Shown here one piece after another: positions 9,546 through 15,283 of a DNA stretch of 16,475 nt (position 1 is its first letter; the number at the start of each line of letters is the position of its first letter). The notes under the pieces are model-generated. The model saw only the letters and a list, made by a program, of their open reading frames with translations. It made no database searches and was not told the origin of the DNA. A program made the translations under genes and the position numbers. The stretch is from JABFSM01 sp052389555. Lineage in GTDB: Bacteria; Gemmatimonadota; Gemmatimonadetes; Gemmatimonadales; GWC2-71-9. Location: positions 1-16,475 of the forward strand of contig JBQTHV010000041.1 of assembly GCA_052389555.1 (NCBI GenBank), in the 5' to 3' direction.

Positions 9546-9569
9546 CGTTGAGCGGGAAGTCGCTCAGCG
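9546..9569 (+). terminator. Possible hairpin terminator after fabH
   Basis: A nine-pair stem (CGTTGAGCG with CGCTCAGCG, one G-T pair) encloses a six-base loop eight bases after the fabH stop. No T-run follows, so intrinsic termination is doubtful. Confidence 0.3.
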
Positions 9570-9699
9570 GCGTCCCGCGAGCGGAATAGCCAGGAACGCA
9601 CCCGTCACGCTGACGGTTAGTTGATTTTCGGGTGGACTGTCGGGCCAGACGTAGAAGACATATGTGAGCCTGGTCCAAAGACTCTCGATCGACCAACGG

Positions 9700-9822
9700 C
9701 CGAGGAGCCAAGTGGACCGGCTCCCGTGCCCCCATGATGAGCAGCCACAGTACGATTGCCAGCTCTCCGAAGTAGAGCGGGAACAAGATCCGGGAAGCAG
9801 CTGAAAGCGCAACTAAGAGGTT
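9700..9822 (-). pseudogene. Possible C-terminal remnant of a DUF4386-like membrane protein
   Basis: The minus strand of the 370-bp gap between fabH and the SRPBCC operon holds a hydrophobic stretch, ILFPLYFGELAIVLWLLIMG. It resembles the last membrane helix of DUF4386-type proteins (…GELxLxLWLLxxG). No upstream part of such a gene exists: the similarity stops where the + strand promoter at 9820 begins. Downstream the reading continues without recognisable sequence. I take this as a decayed fragment. The rest of 9570-9699 shows nothing I recognise. Confidence 0.35.
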
Positions 9823-9868
9823 GCATATTTCCGCCTCTTCGCCTATAATATGCAACAGAAGGGTTGCA
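9820..9868 (+). promoter_or_regulatory. Sigma-70 promoter with overlapping inverted-repeat operator (probable ArsR site)
   Basis: The -35 TTGCAT (9821-9826) and -10 TATAAT (9844-9849) are separated by exactly 17 bp. The promoter is framed by a perfect 9-bp inverted repeat, GTTGCATAT (9820-9828) and ATATGCAAC (9848-9856). A third GTTGCA half-site lies at 9863-9868, near the expected transcription start. An inverted repeat covering both promoter boxes is the usual layout of ArsR-family repressor operators, and the operon it drives contains an ArsR gene. Autoregulation is therefore likely but inferred. Confidence 0.8.
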
Positions 9869-9908
9869 CGATTTCGAGACCACTGACTGAAAGGAGTAGC
9901 AACGACGT

Positions 9909-10379
9909 ATGACCACCAAGACCGACAAGCCAGAGACCACCGATCGGATCGAGAAGCACTTCGAGGTAAGCGCCAAGCGCTCTCGGGTATGGCGGGCTAT
10001 CTCCAACTCCACCGAGTTCGGCACTTGGTTCGGGGTGGAGCTCGACCGCCCCTTCGCCCCAGGCGCAACCGTCTTCGGCCGGCTCATCATCCCGGGCTAC
10101 GAACACGTCACCTTGGAAATCCAGGTCGAAAAGGTCGAGCCCGAGAGCTACTTCTCCTATCACTGGCACCCGTACGCGATCAATCCCGCGATCGACTACA
10201 AGGCGGAGCCGACCACGTTGGTCGAGTTCCGCCTGGAAGAGACCGCAGGTGGCACCGCCATCACCATCACCGAGTCCGGCTTCGACCGGCTGCCGGCCTC
10301 ACGGCGTGTCGAGGCGTTCCGGATGAACGAGGCGGGCTGGGCCGGCCAGTCGAGGAAGCTCGCGAGCTATGTCAGTTAG
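9909..10379 (+). CDS. SRPBCC (AHSA1-type) domain protein
   Basis: 156 residues with the START-like AHSA1 pattern: IEKHFEVSAKRSRVWRAISNSTEFGTWFG at the N-terminus, a central beta region (GRLIIPGYEHVTLEIQVEKVEP, YFSYHWHPY) and the closing helix (RRVEAFRMNEAGWAGQSRKLASYV). SRPBCC proteins form a deep hydrophobic ligand pocket. The ligand is unknown. ATG 9909 follows AGGAG (9892-9896) at a rather long distance of 12 bases. The 3' end overlaps the ArsR gene by 11 bp. ArsR-AHSA1 pairs are common in bacteria, and the first gene of this operon sits directly behind the promoter/operator at 9820-9868. Confidence 0.88.
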   Translation: MTTKTDKPETTDRIEKHFEVSAKRSRVWRAISNSTEFGTWFGVELDRPFAPGATVFGRLIIPGYEHVTLEIQVEKVEPESYFSYHWHPYAINPAIDYKAEPTTLVEFRLEETAGGTAITITESGFDRLPASRRVEAFRMNEAGWAGQSRKLASYVS

Positions 10380-10713
10380 TCGCGGGTCGGCTGCGCTCCA
10401 GGCCGCCCCGGTGTTCGCCGCCCTAGGCAATGCCACCCGGCTCAGCCTGATGCGCCGCCTCTCGACTGAAGGCCAGCTCTCCATCACCCGCTTGAGCGAG
10501 GGCAGCGGCATGACCCGCCAGGCGATCACTCGACACCTGCACGCACTAGGCAAGGTGGGCCTAGTGCGAGACACGAAGGAGGGCCGGGAGCGTGTATTCT
10601 CGCTCCATCTCAAGCGACTCGAGGTCGCGCGACAGTACCTCGATCAAGTCTCGGCGCAGTGGGACGCAGCAGTAGCGAGGTTGAAGGCGTTCGTGGAGGA
10701 TGATGAAGGTTAG
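10369..10713 (+). CDS. ArsR-family winged-helix transcriptional regulator
   Basis: 114 residues with a typical ArsR wing-helix: FAALGNATRLSLMRRLSTEG, then LSITRLSEGSGMTRQAITRHLHALGKVGLVRDTKEGRERVFSLH. The recognition helix is about residues 45-63. The protein has no cysteine and no metal-binding ELCVCDL motif, so it belongs to the non-metal subgroup that typically sits beside SRPBCC/AHSA1 genes. The start codon is inside the preceding gene (11-bp overlap). It probably represses its own operon through the inverted repeat at 9820-9856. The inducer is unknown; a ligand related to the SRPBCC partners is plausible. Confidence 0.92.
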   Translation: MSVSRGSAALQAAPVFAALGNATRLSLMRRLSTEGQLSITRLSEGSGMTRQAITRHLHALGKVGLVRDTKEGRERVFSLHLKRLEVARQYLDQVSAQWDAAVARLKAFVEDDEG

Positions 10714-10740
10714 GCATCAACAAGACAAGGAGAGGAACCA

Positions 10741-11193
10741 GTGGTAGACATCATACATCGAATTGGCATCAAGGCGCCCGCGACGAAGGTCTATGTGGCG
10801 GTTGCAACGGCGCAGGGCGTGGCAGGATGGTGGACCCGGGACACGACCGGTACGGCGAAGGTCGGCGGGAAGGTCAAATCTCGCTTCCTTCACAAGGACG
10901 GGAGGGAAATCGGGTACATGGATTTCGAGATGACCAGGCTGGAGCCGAACCGGGAAGTCCGTTGGCGCTTCACCGATGGACCGCCGGAATGGGTCGGGAC
11001 CGAAGCGACCTTCCAGCTGACCCAGGACGGCGACATGACGATCCTGATCTTCGGGCACCGGAACTGGAAGGAGCCGGTGGAATTCATGGCGCACTGCAGT
11101 ATGAAGTGGGCGGTGTTCTTGATGAGTCTCAGGGAGTTGGTGGAGACCGGGAAGGGGAAGCCTGCGCCTGAGGACATGAAGATCGATAACTGA
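10741..11193 (+). CDS. Second SRPBCC (AHSA1-type) domain protein
   Basis: 150 residues starting at GTG 10741, with AAGGAG eight bases upstream. The N-terminus IIHRIGIKAPATKVYVAVATAQGVAGWWT is the classic AHSA1 opening. VGGKVKSRF, IGYMDFEMTRLEPNREVRWRF, WVGTEATFQL and the last helix MAHCSMKWAVFLMSLRELVETGKGKP follow, giving a complete single domain. It is only distantly similar to the first SRPBCC protein of the operon, so the two are not a recent duplication. It lies 27 bp after the ArsR stop in the same transcript. Function is unknown beyond hydrophobic-ligand binding or activation of a partner. Confidence 0.88.
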   Translation: MVDIIHRIGIKAPATKVYVAVATAQGVAGWWTRDTTGTAKVGGKVKSRFLHKDGREIGYMDFEMTRLEPNREVRWRFTDGPPEWVGTEATFQLTQDGDMTILIFGHRNWKEPVEFMAHCSMKWAVFLMSLRELVETGKGKPAPEDMKIDN

Positions 11194-11232
11194 GATAGAA
11201 GGAGCCGGTCCCGAGCGCAGCGAAGGATCAGT

Positions 11233-11282
11233 CATCGGCCGTCAGAAGGTCGCGAAGCCCCTCCGACCTCTGACGGCTGATG
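11233..11282. terminator. Long inverted repeat at the end of the SRPBCC-ArsR operon
   Basis: A stem of about 20 pairs (arms 11233-11252 and 11264-11282, one bulged A and one G-T pair) with an 11-base loop lies 40 bp after the last gene. No T-run follows. It may act as a terminator or mRNA stabiliser. It also marks the edge between chromosomal genes and the integron. Confidence 0.6.
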
Positions 11283-11442
11283 CCCTGCCTCAACCCAGTC
11301 TTCACGGGCCGGGCGCCCCCACCGTCCGGTCGTGCTGGCCCTGAGCAACTCCGGGCCAGGCGCGCAGCCAAGCTCGCCTGCAAGCGCAGGCAAGCGCACC
11401 ACAGCTTTGGCTGTTGAATCCTACGGGGATGCCTGGAGGGGC
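11283..11442. other. Intergenic stretch with no recognised gene
   Basis: This 160-bp piece separates the operon-end hairpin from the last attC site. I see no convincing coding frame. It contains small GC-rich hairpins (for example GCCTGC-AAGC-GCAGGC around 11377) and no attC core pair. Confidence 0.5.
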
Positions 11443-11508
11443 TCCTAACGATTCCATTTCAGCAGCTGAGGCGTTGCGGCCTCCGTCTGCTGCAAATGGG
11501 GGTTAGAC
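11443..11508 (-). other. attC site of cassette 6 (array end)
   Basis: 66 bp. On the minus strand it runs from GTCTAAC (R'') to GTTAGGA (R', last base off consensus). The arms CCATTTGCAGCAG and CTGCTGAAATGG pair with one extra G in the minus-strand left arm, which fixes the orientation. No further attC is seen to its left, so it is the distal end of the array. Confidence 0.85.
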
Positions 11509-11554
11509 CGCAGGTACGCCATTGACGGATGAACGCCAATGACGTATCTCGCCC

Positions 11555-11862
11555 ATGGAGCTGATCGAGAGGCCTGTCTTCACCCGACAGGTGACCGAGC
11601 AGTGGGACGAGGAGGAGTACCGGGCTTTTCAGCTCCATCTGATGTACATCCCGATGCAGGGCCGGTGATTCCAGAATCGGGCGGGCTCCGGAAGGTTCCC
11701 TGGCGCCTGCCGGGGAGAGGCAAATGAGGCGGGGCTAGGGTCATCTACTACTGGAAGTCCGCTGCCGGCAAGATCTTCCTCTTGTCCTTGTACCCGAAGA
11801 ACGTGCGGAGCGATCTGTCGGCGAGAGAGCTCCGGACCCTCCGGAGGCTGGTGGGCGAATAG
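11555..11862 (+). pseudogene. HigB/RelE-type toxin gene, broken by a frameshift and a stop
   Basis: The reading from ATG 11555 begins MELIERPVFTRQVTEQWDEEEYRAFQLHLM, typical of HigB/RelE-like mRNA interferases paired with NadS/HigA antitoxins. It shifts frame near 11645-11650, probably by loss of one base. The second frame continues as HPDAGPVIPESGGLRKVPWRLPGRGK, meets TGA at 11725-11727 (a CGA Arg codon in intact relatives would fit), then reads GGARVIYYWKSAAGKIFLLSLYPKNV and SDLSARELRTLRRLVGE to TAG at 11862. Almost the full toxin length is present but cannot be translated as one chain. It lies 27 bp upstream of an intact antitoxin in toxin-first order, on the strand opposite to the other cassette genes. 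A sequencing error could explain one lesion, less easily both. Confidence 0.85.
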
Positions 11863-11889
11863 CTGGACGTATTGGCTGCGAGGTCAACC

Positions 11890-12231
11890 ATGCGCAAGGA
11901 TCTGTTCGATCAGCTGGTCGAGAGCGTGCGACAGATGAAAGAGATCGAGGCAGGGCACCGGAAGCCCTCTCGTGTTACACGGAGCAAGGAGCTCTTCGCC
12001 GAGGGTACGCCGGACGTGGCCGCACTGAGAGCCCATTTCGGCTTGAGCCAGAGCAAATTCGCCACCTTGCTAGGGATTAGTGTGGACACTCTGCAGAACT
12101 GGGAACAGCGGCGTCGACGCCCCGAAGGGCCCGCCAAGGTCCTGCTGCGCGTCGCAGCTACCCACCCCGAAGCCTTGTTATCGGTAGCGAAGCACGCGCC
12201 AAAGCGGCGATCGCATCGAACAGCTGCGTAG
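11890..12231 (+). CDS. HigA/NadS-type helix-turn-helix antitoxin
   Basis: 113 residues from ATG 11890; a TTG at 11872 is an alternative giving six more residues. The N-terminal part (MRKDLFDQLVESVRQMKEIEAG) is the partner-binding segment of NadS/HigA-like antitoxins. The C-terminal part is a Cro/C1-type HTH: VAALRAHFGLSQSKFATLLGISVDTLQNWEQRRRRPEGPAKVLL (about residues 43-86). Such proteins neutralise the RelE/HigB toxin and repress the operon. Here the toxin upstream is broken, so only the DNA-binding or anti-addiction role could remain. The gene is transcribed against the cassette direction, which is usual for self-promoted toxin-antitoxin cassettes. Confidence 0.9.
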   Translation: MRKDLFDQLVESVRQMKEIEAGHRKPSRVTRSKELFAEGTPDVAALRAHFGLSQSKFATLLGISVDTLQNWEQRRRRPEGPAKVLLRVAATHPEALLSVAKHAPKRRSHRTAA

Positions 12232-12263
12232 AGAAGCTCGGAAGCGCGATCTGAACTGTTGCG

Positions 12264-12670
12264 GTCTAACGCTCTGCATTTGAGCTGCGCCGCGGCTGAC
12301 GCCCTCGTCAGATTGAGATGAGCAGCCAACTCCCAAGTGTTCGCGCGGTCGGTCGTCGCCGTGGCCCGCAAGCTCGCGACGATTCTCCATCATCTGTGGA
12401 TCCCGGGAGAGGTGTATCAGCCGCTCGAGCGCGCCGCCTGGTCCGATCGCCGGCGCGCCCTCACGCGCCCGAGCTCAACCGCCCGGTCCGGGGGCTGCGA
12501 TTGGAGCAACGGATCTTCGAGATCGCCCGTCAGGTGGCAGCCCCCCACCGGTGGACCTCAAACCTGTACTTCGAGTGCGGATGGAAGCAGGGCGGTGAGC
12601 TGGGGCGGGGCGCCACGTCGCCCGCTTGACAACTTGGCCTTATCAGGGAAGCTCCAAATGCGGGTTAGAC
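12264..12670 (-). other. attC site of cassette 5, split by an insertion
   Basis: On the + strand, 12264-12310 is the left part of a 67-bp attC (GTCTAACGCTCTGCATTTGAGCTG … GCCCTCGTCA) and 12651-12670 is its right part (GCTCCAAATGCGGGTTAGAC). Joining them gives 67 bp that matches the intact attC at 14476-14542 throughout except in the outer boxes and one loop base. The outer boxes GTCTAAC/GTTAGAC are exact complements of each other. The site is therefore one attC interrupted by about 340 bp, with no target duplication visible (a single G is ambiguous). Confidence 0.88.
12312..12650 (+). mobile_element. IS110/IS1111-family insertion sequence remnant inside attC
   Basis: The insert carries a + strand reading (about 12322-12441) VFARSVVAVARKLATILHHLWIPGEVYQPLERA. 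This resembles the C-terminal end of IS110-family DEDD transposases (…VAVARKLAxxLHxLWxxGEVYEPL). The N-terminal catalytic part is missing, so the element is internally deleted and inactive. The remaining 200 bp has no recognisable product. IS110/IS1111 elements often make no target duplication, and a subgroup is known to insert specifically into attC sites, which fits the precise split. The family call rests on about 30 residues and the insertion style. Confidence 0.6.
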
Positions 12671-12700
12671 GGCAGCACACCCAAGCCCGCAGGCTTCCAA

Positions 12701-13225
12701 TTACTGCGCTCCGACCGGTTGCCACCGATGCCAGAGAAGTCGGAGTGCGTCTCGTCCTGGCCAAATGACATCCTCGTCGCGGCCGCTGCAGCGACAAGGT
12801 GTCTCTGCTAACCTGCCTTCGAGGAAAGGTAGTGTCGTCTTGTCCCAACTCCGCACGGGGAGATAGAGTGGGATGGTTTTTGCGAAATCAACCAGAGTGC
12901 CTAAGACAGAACGATCTCGGGTGCGCGCCACGAGGACCGGCACCATTGCGGCCGTTTCGGCTTCGATCAACTGGGCCGGAACTTGAAGGCGGCGCAGTCG
13001 CACCCCGACGAGCTCAGGAAGGCGCTCTGGAAGGGTGCTGACCTGCCGAGCAGGCGTGACGATTGCCAGCAGCGAGGTGGAACTCAAGAGCAACAGGAGT
13101 GGCTGATAATCAACTTTGAGGGGGCCAACGTACCAAGCGCCTAGCGCTGTGGTGGAGGGCGCGGCAGGCTCCTCGGCCGGTGGAAGGGAGCGGTGGAGCT
13201 TGGAGGTGGGTCGAAGGATTACCAT
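12701..13225 (-). CDS. DUF6933-like protein (cassette 5)
   Basis: 174 residues starting MVILRPTSKLHRSL. The pattern TTALGAWYVGPL, then LLLLLSSTSLLAIVTPARQVSTLPERL, then QLIEAETAAMVPVLVARTRDRSVLGTLVDFA matches what I know of DUF6933 proteins (…STTxLGDWYANxL…ARTxNRSVxGxxNDFA). Their function is unknown. The C-terminal 45 residues after YLPVRSWDKT are less typical and rich in charged residues and cysteines. No clear ribosome site lies before ATG 13225, which is common for integron cassettes. Its attC lies about 30 bp downstream, split by the IS remnant. It is read in the cassette direction. Confidence 0.75.
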   Translation of the reverse strand: MVILRPTSKLHRSLPPAEEPAAPSTTALGAWYVGPLKVDYQPLLLLLSSTSLLAIVTPARQVSTLPERLPELVGVRLRRLQVPAQLIEAETAAMVPVLVARTRDRSVLGTLVDFAKTIPLYLPVRSWDKTTLPFLEGRLAETPCRCSGRDEDVIWPGRDALRLLWHRWQPVGAQ

Positions 13226-13314
13226 GAGACTGTGCGGCCTGTTTAAGCCTGAAGCGGAAGACCGACGCCGGATTATGCTGCACGGAGCGTGCTAGGTAAC
13301 GAATACGGGTGGCC

Positions 13315-13394
13315 GTCTAAGCTCCCGCTCAGCCGCGGCGGGCGCGCGCCGCCGCTGAATTTACCGCGCCCCCCGGCTGCAGCGGGTGTTAGGA
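13315..13394 (-). other. attC site of cassette 4
   Basis: 80 bp. On the minus strand it runs from TCCTAAC to CTTAGAC (the conserved first G of R' is C). The arms CCCGCTGCAGCCG and CGGCTGAGCGGG pair with one extra G in the minus-strand left arm, in the same orientation as the other sites. The odd R' box suggests reduced recombination at this end. Confidence 0.75.
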
Positions 13395-13454
13395 GGCGCA
13401 CCGAGGGCCTTCCCCAAGATGAAGCACACTCACGCAGCCGAGTTGTTGGAGCAG

Positions 13455-13829
13455 CTACCACGACCTTGTCACCTCACAAAGATAGAGGTCGTTCCCGTCC
13501 TGGTCGCCGAAGAAGGCCAACGCAATACCTGCCTTCTCGTCTTGCACGACCGGACCGCGAAATCGGACACCCTTCGCGCCTAGACGCTGAACAACTTGGT
13601 CAATCGGCTCATCAATCAAGAGTCCAATTGAAATCGCGCCGCTCGTACCGGGTGGGGGCGCCTTCTCGGACTTAGGGTGCAGCCCAATGACCAGAGTCTG
13701 GCCGGCCTCGATCTGTGCCCAGTGGTTCCCGAAGCGCTGCCCTAGCTTCAAACCGAGCAGGTTGACGTAGAAAGCAACGGCTCGATCCATGTCTGAGACG
13801 TATACAGTCGCATTTCCGCCAGTAATCAT
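13455..13829 (-). CDS. VOC-family (glyoxalase/bleomycin-resistance fold) protein (cassette 4)
   Basis: 124 residues from the ATG at 13829, chosen because CGGAGG lies six bases upstream. The ATG at 13835 touches that ribosome site and is less likely. The fold signature is clear: NATVYVSDMDRAVAFYVNLLGLKLGQRFGNHWAQIEAG, then TSGAISIGLLIDEPIDQVVQRLGAKGVRFRGPVV, then GIALAFFGDQDGNDLYLCEV. VOC proteins bind a metal or hydrophobic ligand, and the group includes glyoxalases, dioxygenases and antibiotic-binding proteins; no specific role can be read here. The reading starts only about 30 bp after a half attC (13860-13901), so the gene is fused to the preceding cassette unit. Confidence 0.88.
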   Translation of the reverse strand: MITGGNATVYVSDMDRAVAFYVNLLGLKLGQRFGNHWAQIEAGQTLVIGLHPKSEKAPPPGTSGAISIGLLIDEPIDQVVQRLGAKGVRFRGPVVQDEKAGIALAFFGDQDGNDLYLCEVTRSW

Positions 13830-13859
13830 CACCATCCTCCGATTCCTGTGGGTGACTGA

Positions 13860-13901
13860 GCCGCGGCTGACGCCCTCGTCAGCTCCAAATGCGGGTTAGG
13901 C
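13860..13901 (-). other. Half attC site (R' end missing)
   Basis: These 42 bp are identical, except for one base, to the right part of the attC at 14476-14542 (GCCGCGGCT … AGCTCCAAATGCGGGTTAGGC). The left 24 bp, which would hold the R' core and L' arm, are replaced by the leader of the VOC gene. Without R' this site should not recombine. Confidence 0.85.
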
Positions 13902-13968
13902 ACCACAGCCGCACTACTGTCCTGCATGGCGAGAAGTGCCCTCGTCGCGATAGTGATCGTTCTTTCAC

Positions 13969-14072
13969 GGCCAACTACGAGCACGTCGGTCCGCACCGAG
14001 ACCGGCCAGGTGATCGCGCGGTCCATCGCGGCTCACGCGCTGGCCCCGGTCGGCTGCAGCGACTTGTTGGGC
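13969..14072 (-). other. Candidate degenerate attC after the cassette 3 VOC gene
   Basis: GCCCAAC on the minus strand (14072-14066) lies 23 bp after the VOC stop, followed by an attC-like arm (AAGTCGCTGCAGCCGACCGGGGCC). The best opposite core is GTTGGCC at 13975-13969, one base off consensus. The arms pair poorly. The span 13902-13968 between it and the half attC shows no gene. Confidence 0.35.
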
Positions 14073-14094
14073 GGCGCCACTAGCACCGGCGCGA

Positions 14095-14430
14095 TTAGGA
14101 TGCCTGAATAAGCCCGATGATGTTACCGTCCGCGTCTTTGACAGTTGCAATCAGCTTTCCGCCACCGACATCTTCCATTTCTTGCTGGATCTGTGCGCCA
14201 CCGTCGAGGAGAGATTGCAGACTCTGCTTGATGTTGTCAACTTCGTAATAGCCCGTCATCCCCGCCTTGTGGCCATTGGGGTCCAGTCCAATTTCTTGGT
14301 CTCCAACCCTAAAGCCAACATAATACGGCTGGTCCGAATATGGCTCGGCACCCAAGAGCTTACGGAATAGCGCCTTCGCTCGAGCGATGTCCTTGACAGG
14401 ATAGATGATGGTCTTGACACCTTGATTCAC
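14095..14430 (-). CDS. VOC-family (glyoxalase-like) protein (cassette 3)
   Basis: 111 residues from GTG 14430, with AAGGAG six bases upstream. An ATG at 14481 lies within the attC of the neighbouring cassette and is rejected. The sequence VKTIIYPVKDIARAKALFRKLLGAEPYSDQPYYVGFRVGDQEIGLDPNG, then YYEVDNIKQSLQSLLDGGAQIQQEMEDVGGGKLIATVKDADGNIIGLIQ covers one full VOC module. It lies within a subgroup of small glyoxalase-like proteins common in soil bacteria and integron cassettes. It is not closely similar to the VOC protein of cassette 4, so the two were probably captured separately. The ligand is unknown. Confidence 0.9.
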   Translation of the reverse strand: MNQGVKTIIYPVKDIARAKALFRKLLGAEPYSDQPYYVGFRVGDQEIGLDPNGHKAGMTGYYEVDNIKQSLQSLLDGGAQIQQEMEDVGGGKLIATVKDADGNIIGLIQAS

Positions 14431-14475
14431 AAGGGACTCCTTATAGTGATTGATTGTTGTTGAAGCCGAACGCCC

Positions 14476-14542
14476 GCCCAACGCTCTGCATTTGAGCTGC
14501 GCCGCGGCTTACGCCCTCGTCAGCTCCAAATGCGGGTTAGGC
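14476..14542 (-). other. attC site of cassette 2
   Basis: 67 bp, the best-formed reference site. On the minus strand it runs from GCCTAAC to GTTGGGC. The arms CGCATTTGGAGCTG and CAGCTCAAATGC pair with one extrahelical G in the left arm. Near-identical sequence recurs in the split site (12264-12670) and in the half site (13860-13901). Confidence 0.92.
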
Positions 14543-14593
14543 GGCGCGTACCTTTGCCTGATGCTTCCCAGCAACGCAGTATCGCCGAGTAGC

Positions 14594-15109
14594 TTATCGG
14601 CCGGTCGGAGCATCGGAGTAGAACGTGTTTTGGGCCGCAACAACCTTCCAGTCGGCACCGCGCTTCTCCATAACGTGCTTGAGATGTGCCTTCACGGGGC
14701 CACCTGGCCCAGCGCCAGGAGGGGGTGGGCCCGAAAGCGTCAGCGTGAAGTCAAAATCTGCAATCATGACCCTCGGCCCAAGAGCACGGACCCGCCGCAC
14801 CGAACCAGTTACCTGACTGGCCTTAAAAGCGGTTCTCCAGAGGTCGACGTGCATGTTGACGATAGCAAGCTGTCCATCCCAAACCTGGCCGGACGGGTCC
14901 ACCAGCTCGGCATCGGGCCAATAGAGCGTCCCATAGAGGGGATACGCCACGGAGTCGCCGGCAGCGGCTCGGTTCCAAGAATCGACGAAGGTCCTAAGGG
15001 TCTCTGTGGCGACGGTCTGCATTTCGGCTGGATCGAGAGTCGCTTGGGTTCGGCTGGTCGTGCAGGCATGGCAAAGCACTAAGGAGGTCAGGAGAAGAAA
15101 GAGCTTCAT
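14594..15109 (-). CDS. Exported SgcJ/SnoaL-like (NTF2 fold) protein (cassette 2)
   Basis: 171 residues from ATG 15109. The N-terminus MKLFLLLTSLVLCHACTTS is an export signal, with Cys16 (after HA) a possible lipidation site. The mature part has the DUF4440/SgcJ/EcaC-type NTF2-like pattern: TLRTFVDSWNRAAAGDSVAYPLYGTLYWPDAELVDPSGQVWDGQ, a conserved IVNMHVDLWRTAF helix, VMIADFDFTLTLSG and AHLKHVMEKRGADWKVVAAQNTFY. Members bind small ligands or act as isomerases or hydrolases; no catalytic role is assignable. The ribosome site is weak. Its attC lies about 50 bp downstream, and the attC of cassette 1 ends about 50 bp upstream. Longer starts would translate attC and are rejected. Confidence 0.82.
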   Translation of the reverse strand: MKLFLLLTSLVLCHACTTSRTQATLDPAEMQTVATETLRTFVDSWNRAAAGDSVAYPLYGTLYWPDAELVDPSGQVWDGQLAIVNMHVDLWRTAFKASQVTGSVRRVRALGPRVMIADFDFTLTLSGPPPPGAGPGGPVKAHLKHVMEKRGADWKVVAAQNTFYSDAPTGR

Positions 15110-15159
15110 ATAACCCAATCCTGCTTCGTAGTTTGTGTGGTGCACTGGCGCGCCGGGCC

Positions 15160-15255
15160 GCCTAACGCCCGCATTCAGCGGCAAAGCGGCCAGCGCAGGA
15201 CCCTGGCTTGCGCACGAGCGCCGGCCGCTTTGTTCGCTGCAATGCGATGTTAGGC
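15160..15255 (-). other. attC site of cassette 1
   Basis: 96 bp. On the minus strand it runs from GCCTAAC to GTTAGGC. The long arms (GCATTGCAGCGAACAAAGCGGCC with GGCCGCTTTGCCGCTGAATGC) pair with an extra G in the left arm and an internal mismatch. It is unrelated in sequence to the 67-bp attC family, so this cassette came from another source. Confidence 0.92.
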
Positions 15256-15283
15256 AACGGGCGCGACGTTACCAAAGCCGCAC

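Noticed and set aside
11910..12371. A 153-codon minus-strand reading with HLNLTRASAAAQLKCRALD
   Set aside because: That stretch is translated attC sequence, and the rest is antisense to the antitoxin gene.
12337..12768. A 143-codon + strand reading as a cassette gene
   Set aside because: It runs from the IS110-like tail across the attC remnant and antisense into the DUF6933 gene; only the first 35 codons look like protein.
13829..14026. A 65-codon minus-strand reading between the two VOC genes
   Set aside because: Its second half (NPHLELTRASAAAQ) is translation of the half attC; no ribosome site and no family resemblance.
14450..15082. A 210-codon + strand reading in cassette 2
   Set aside because: It begins by translating the attC site and runs antisense to the SgcJ-like gene, which has a signal peptide and a recognisable fold.
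15160..15255. Rho-independent terminator after the hydrolase
   Set aside because: The paired boxes GCCTAAC/GTTAGGC and the extrahelical base identify an attC site; there is no T-run.
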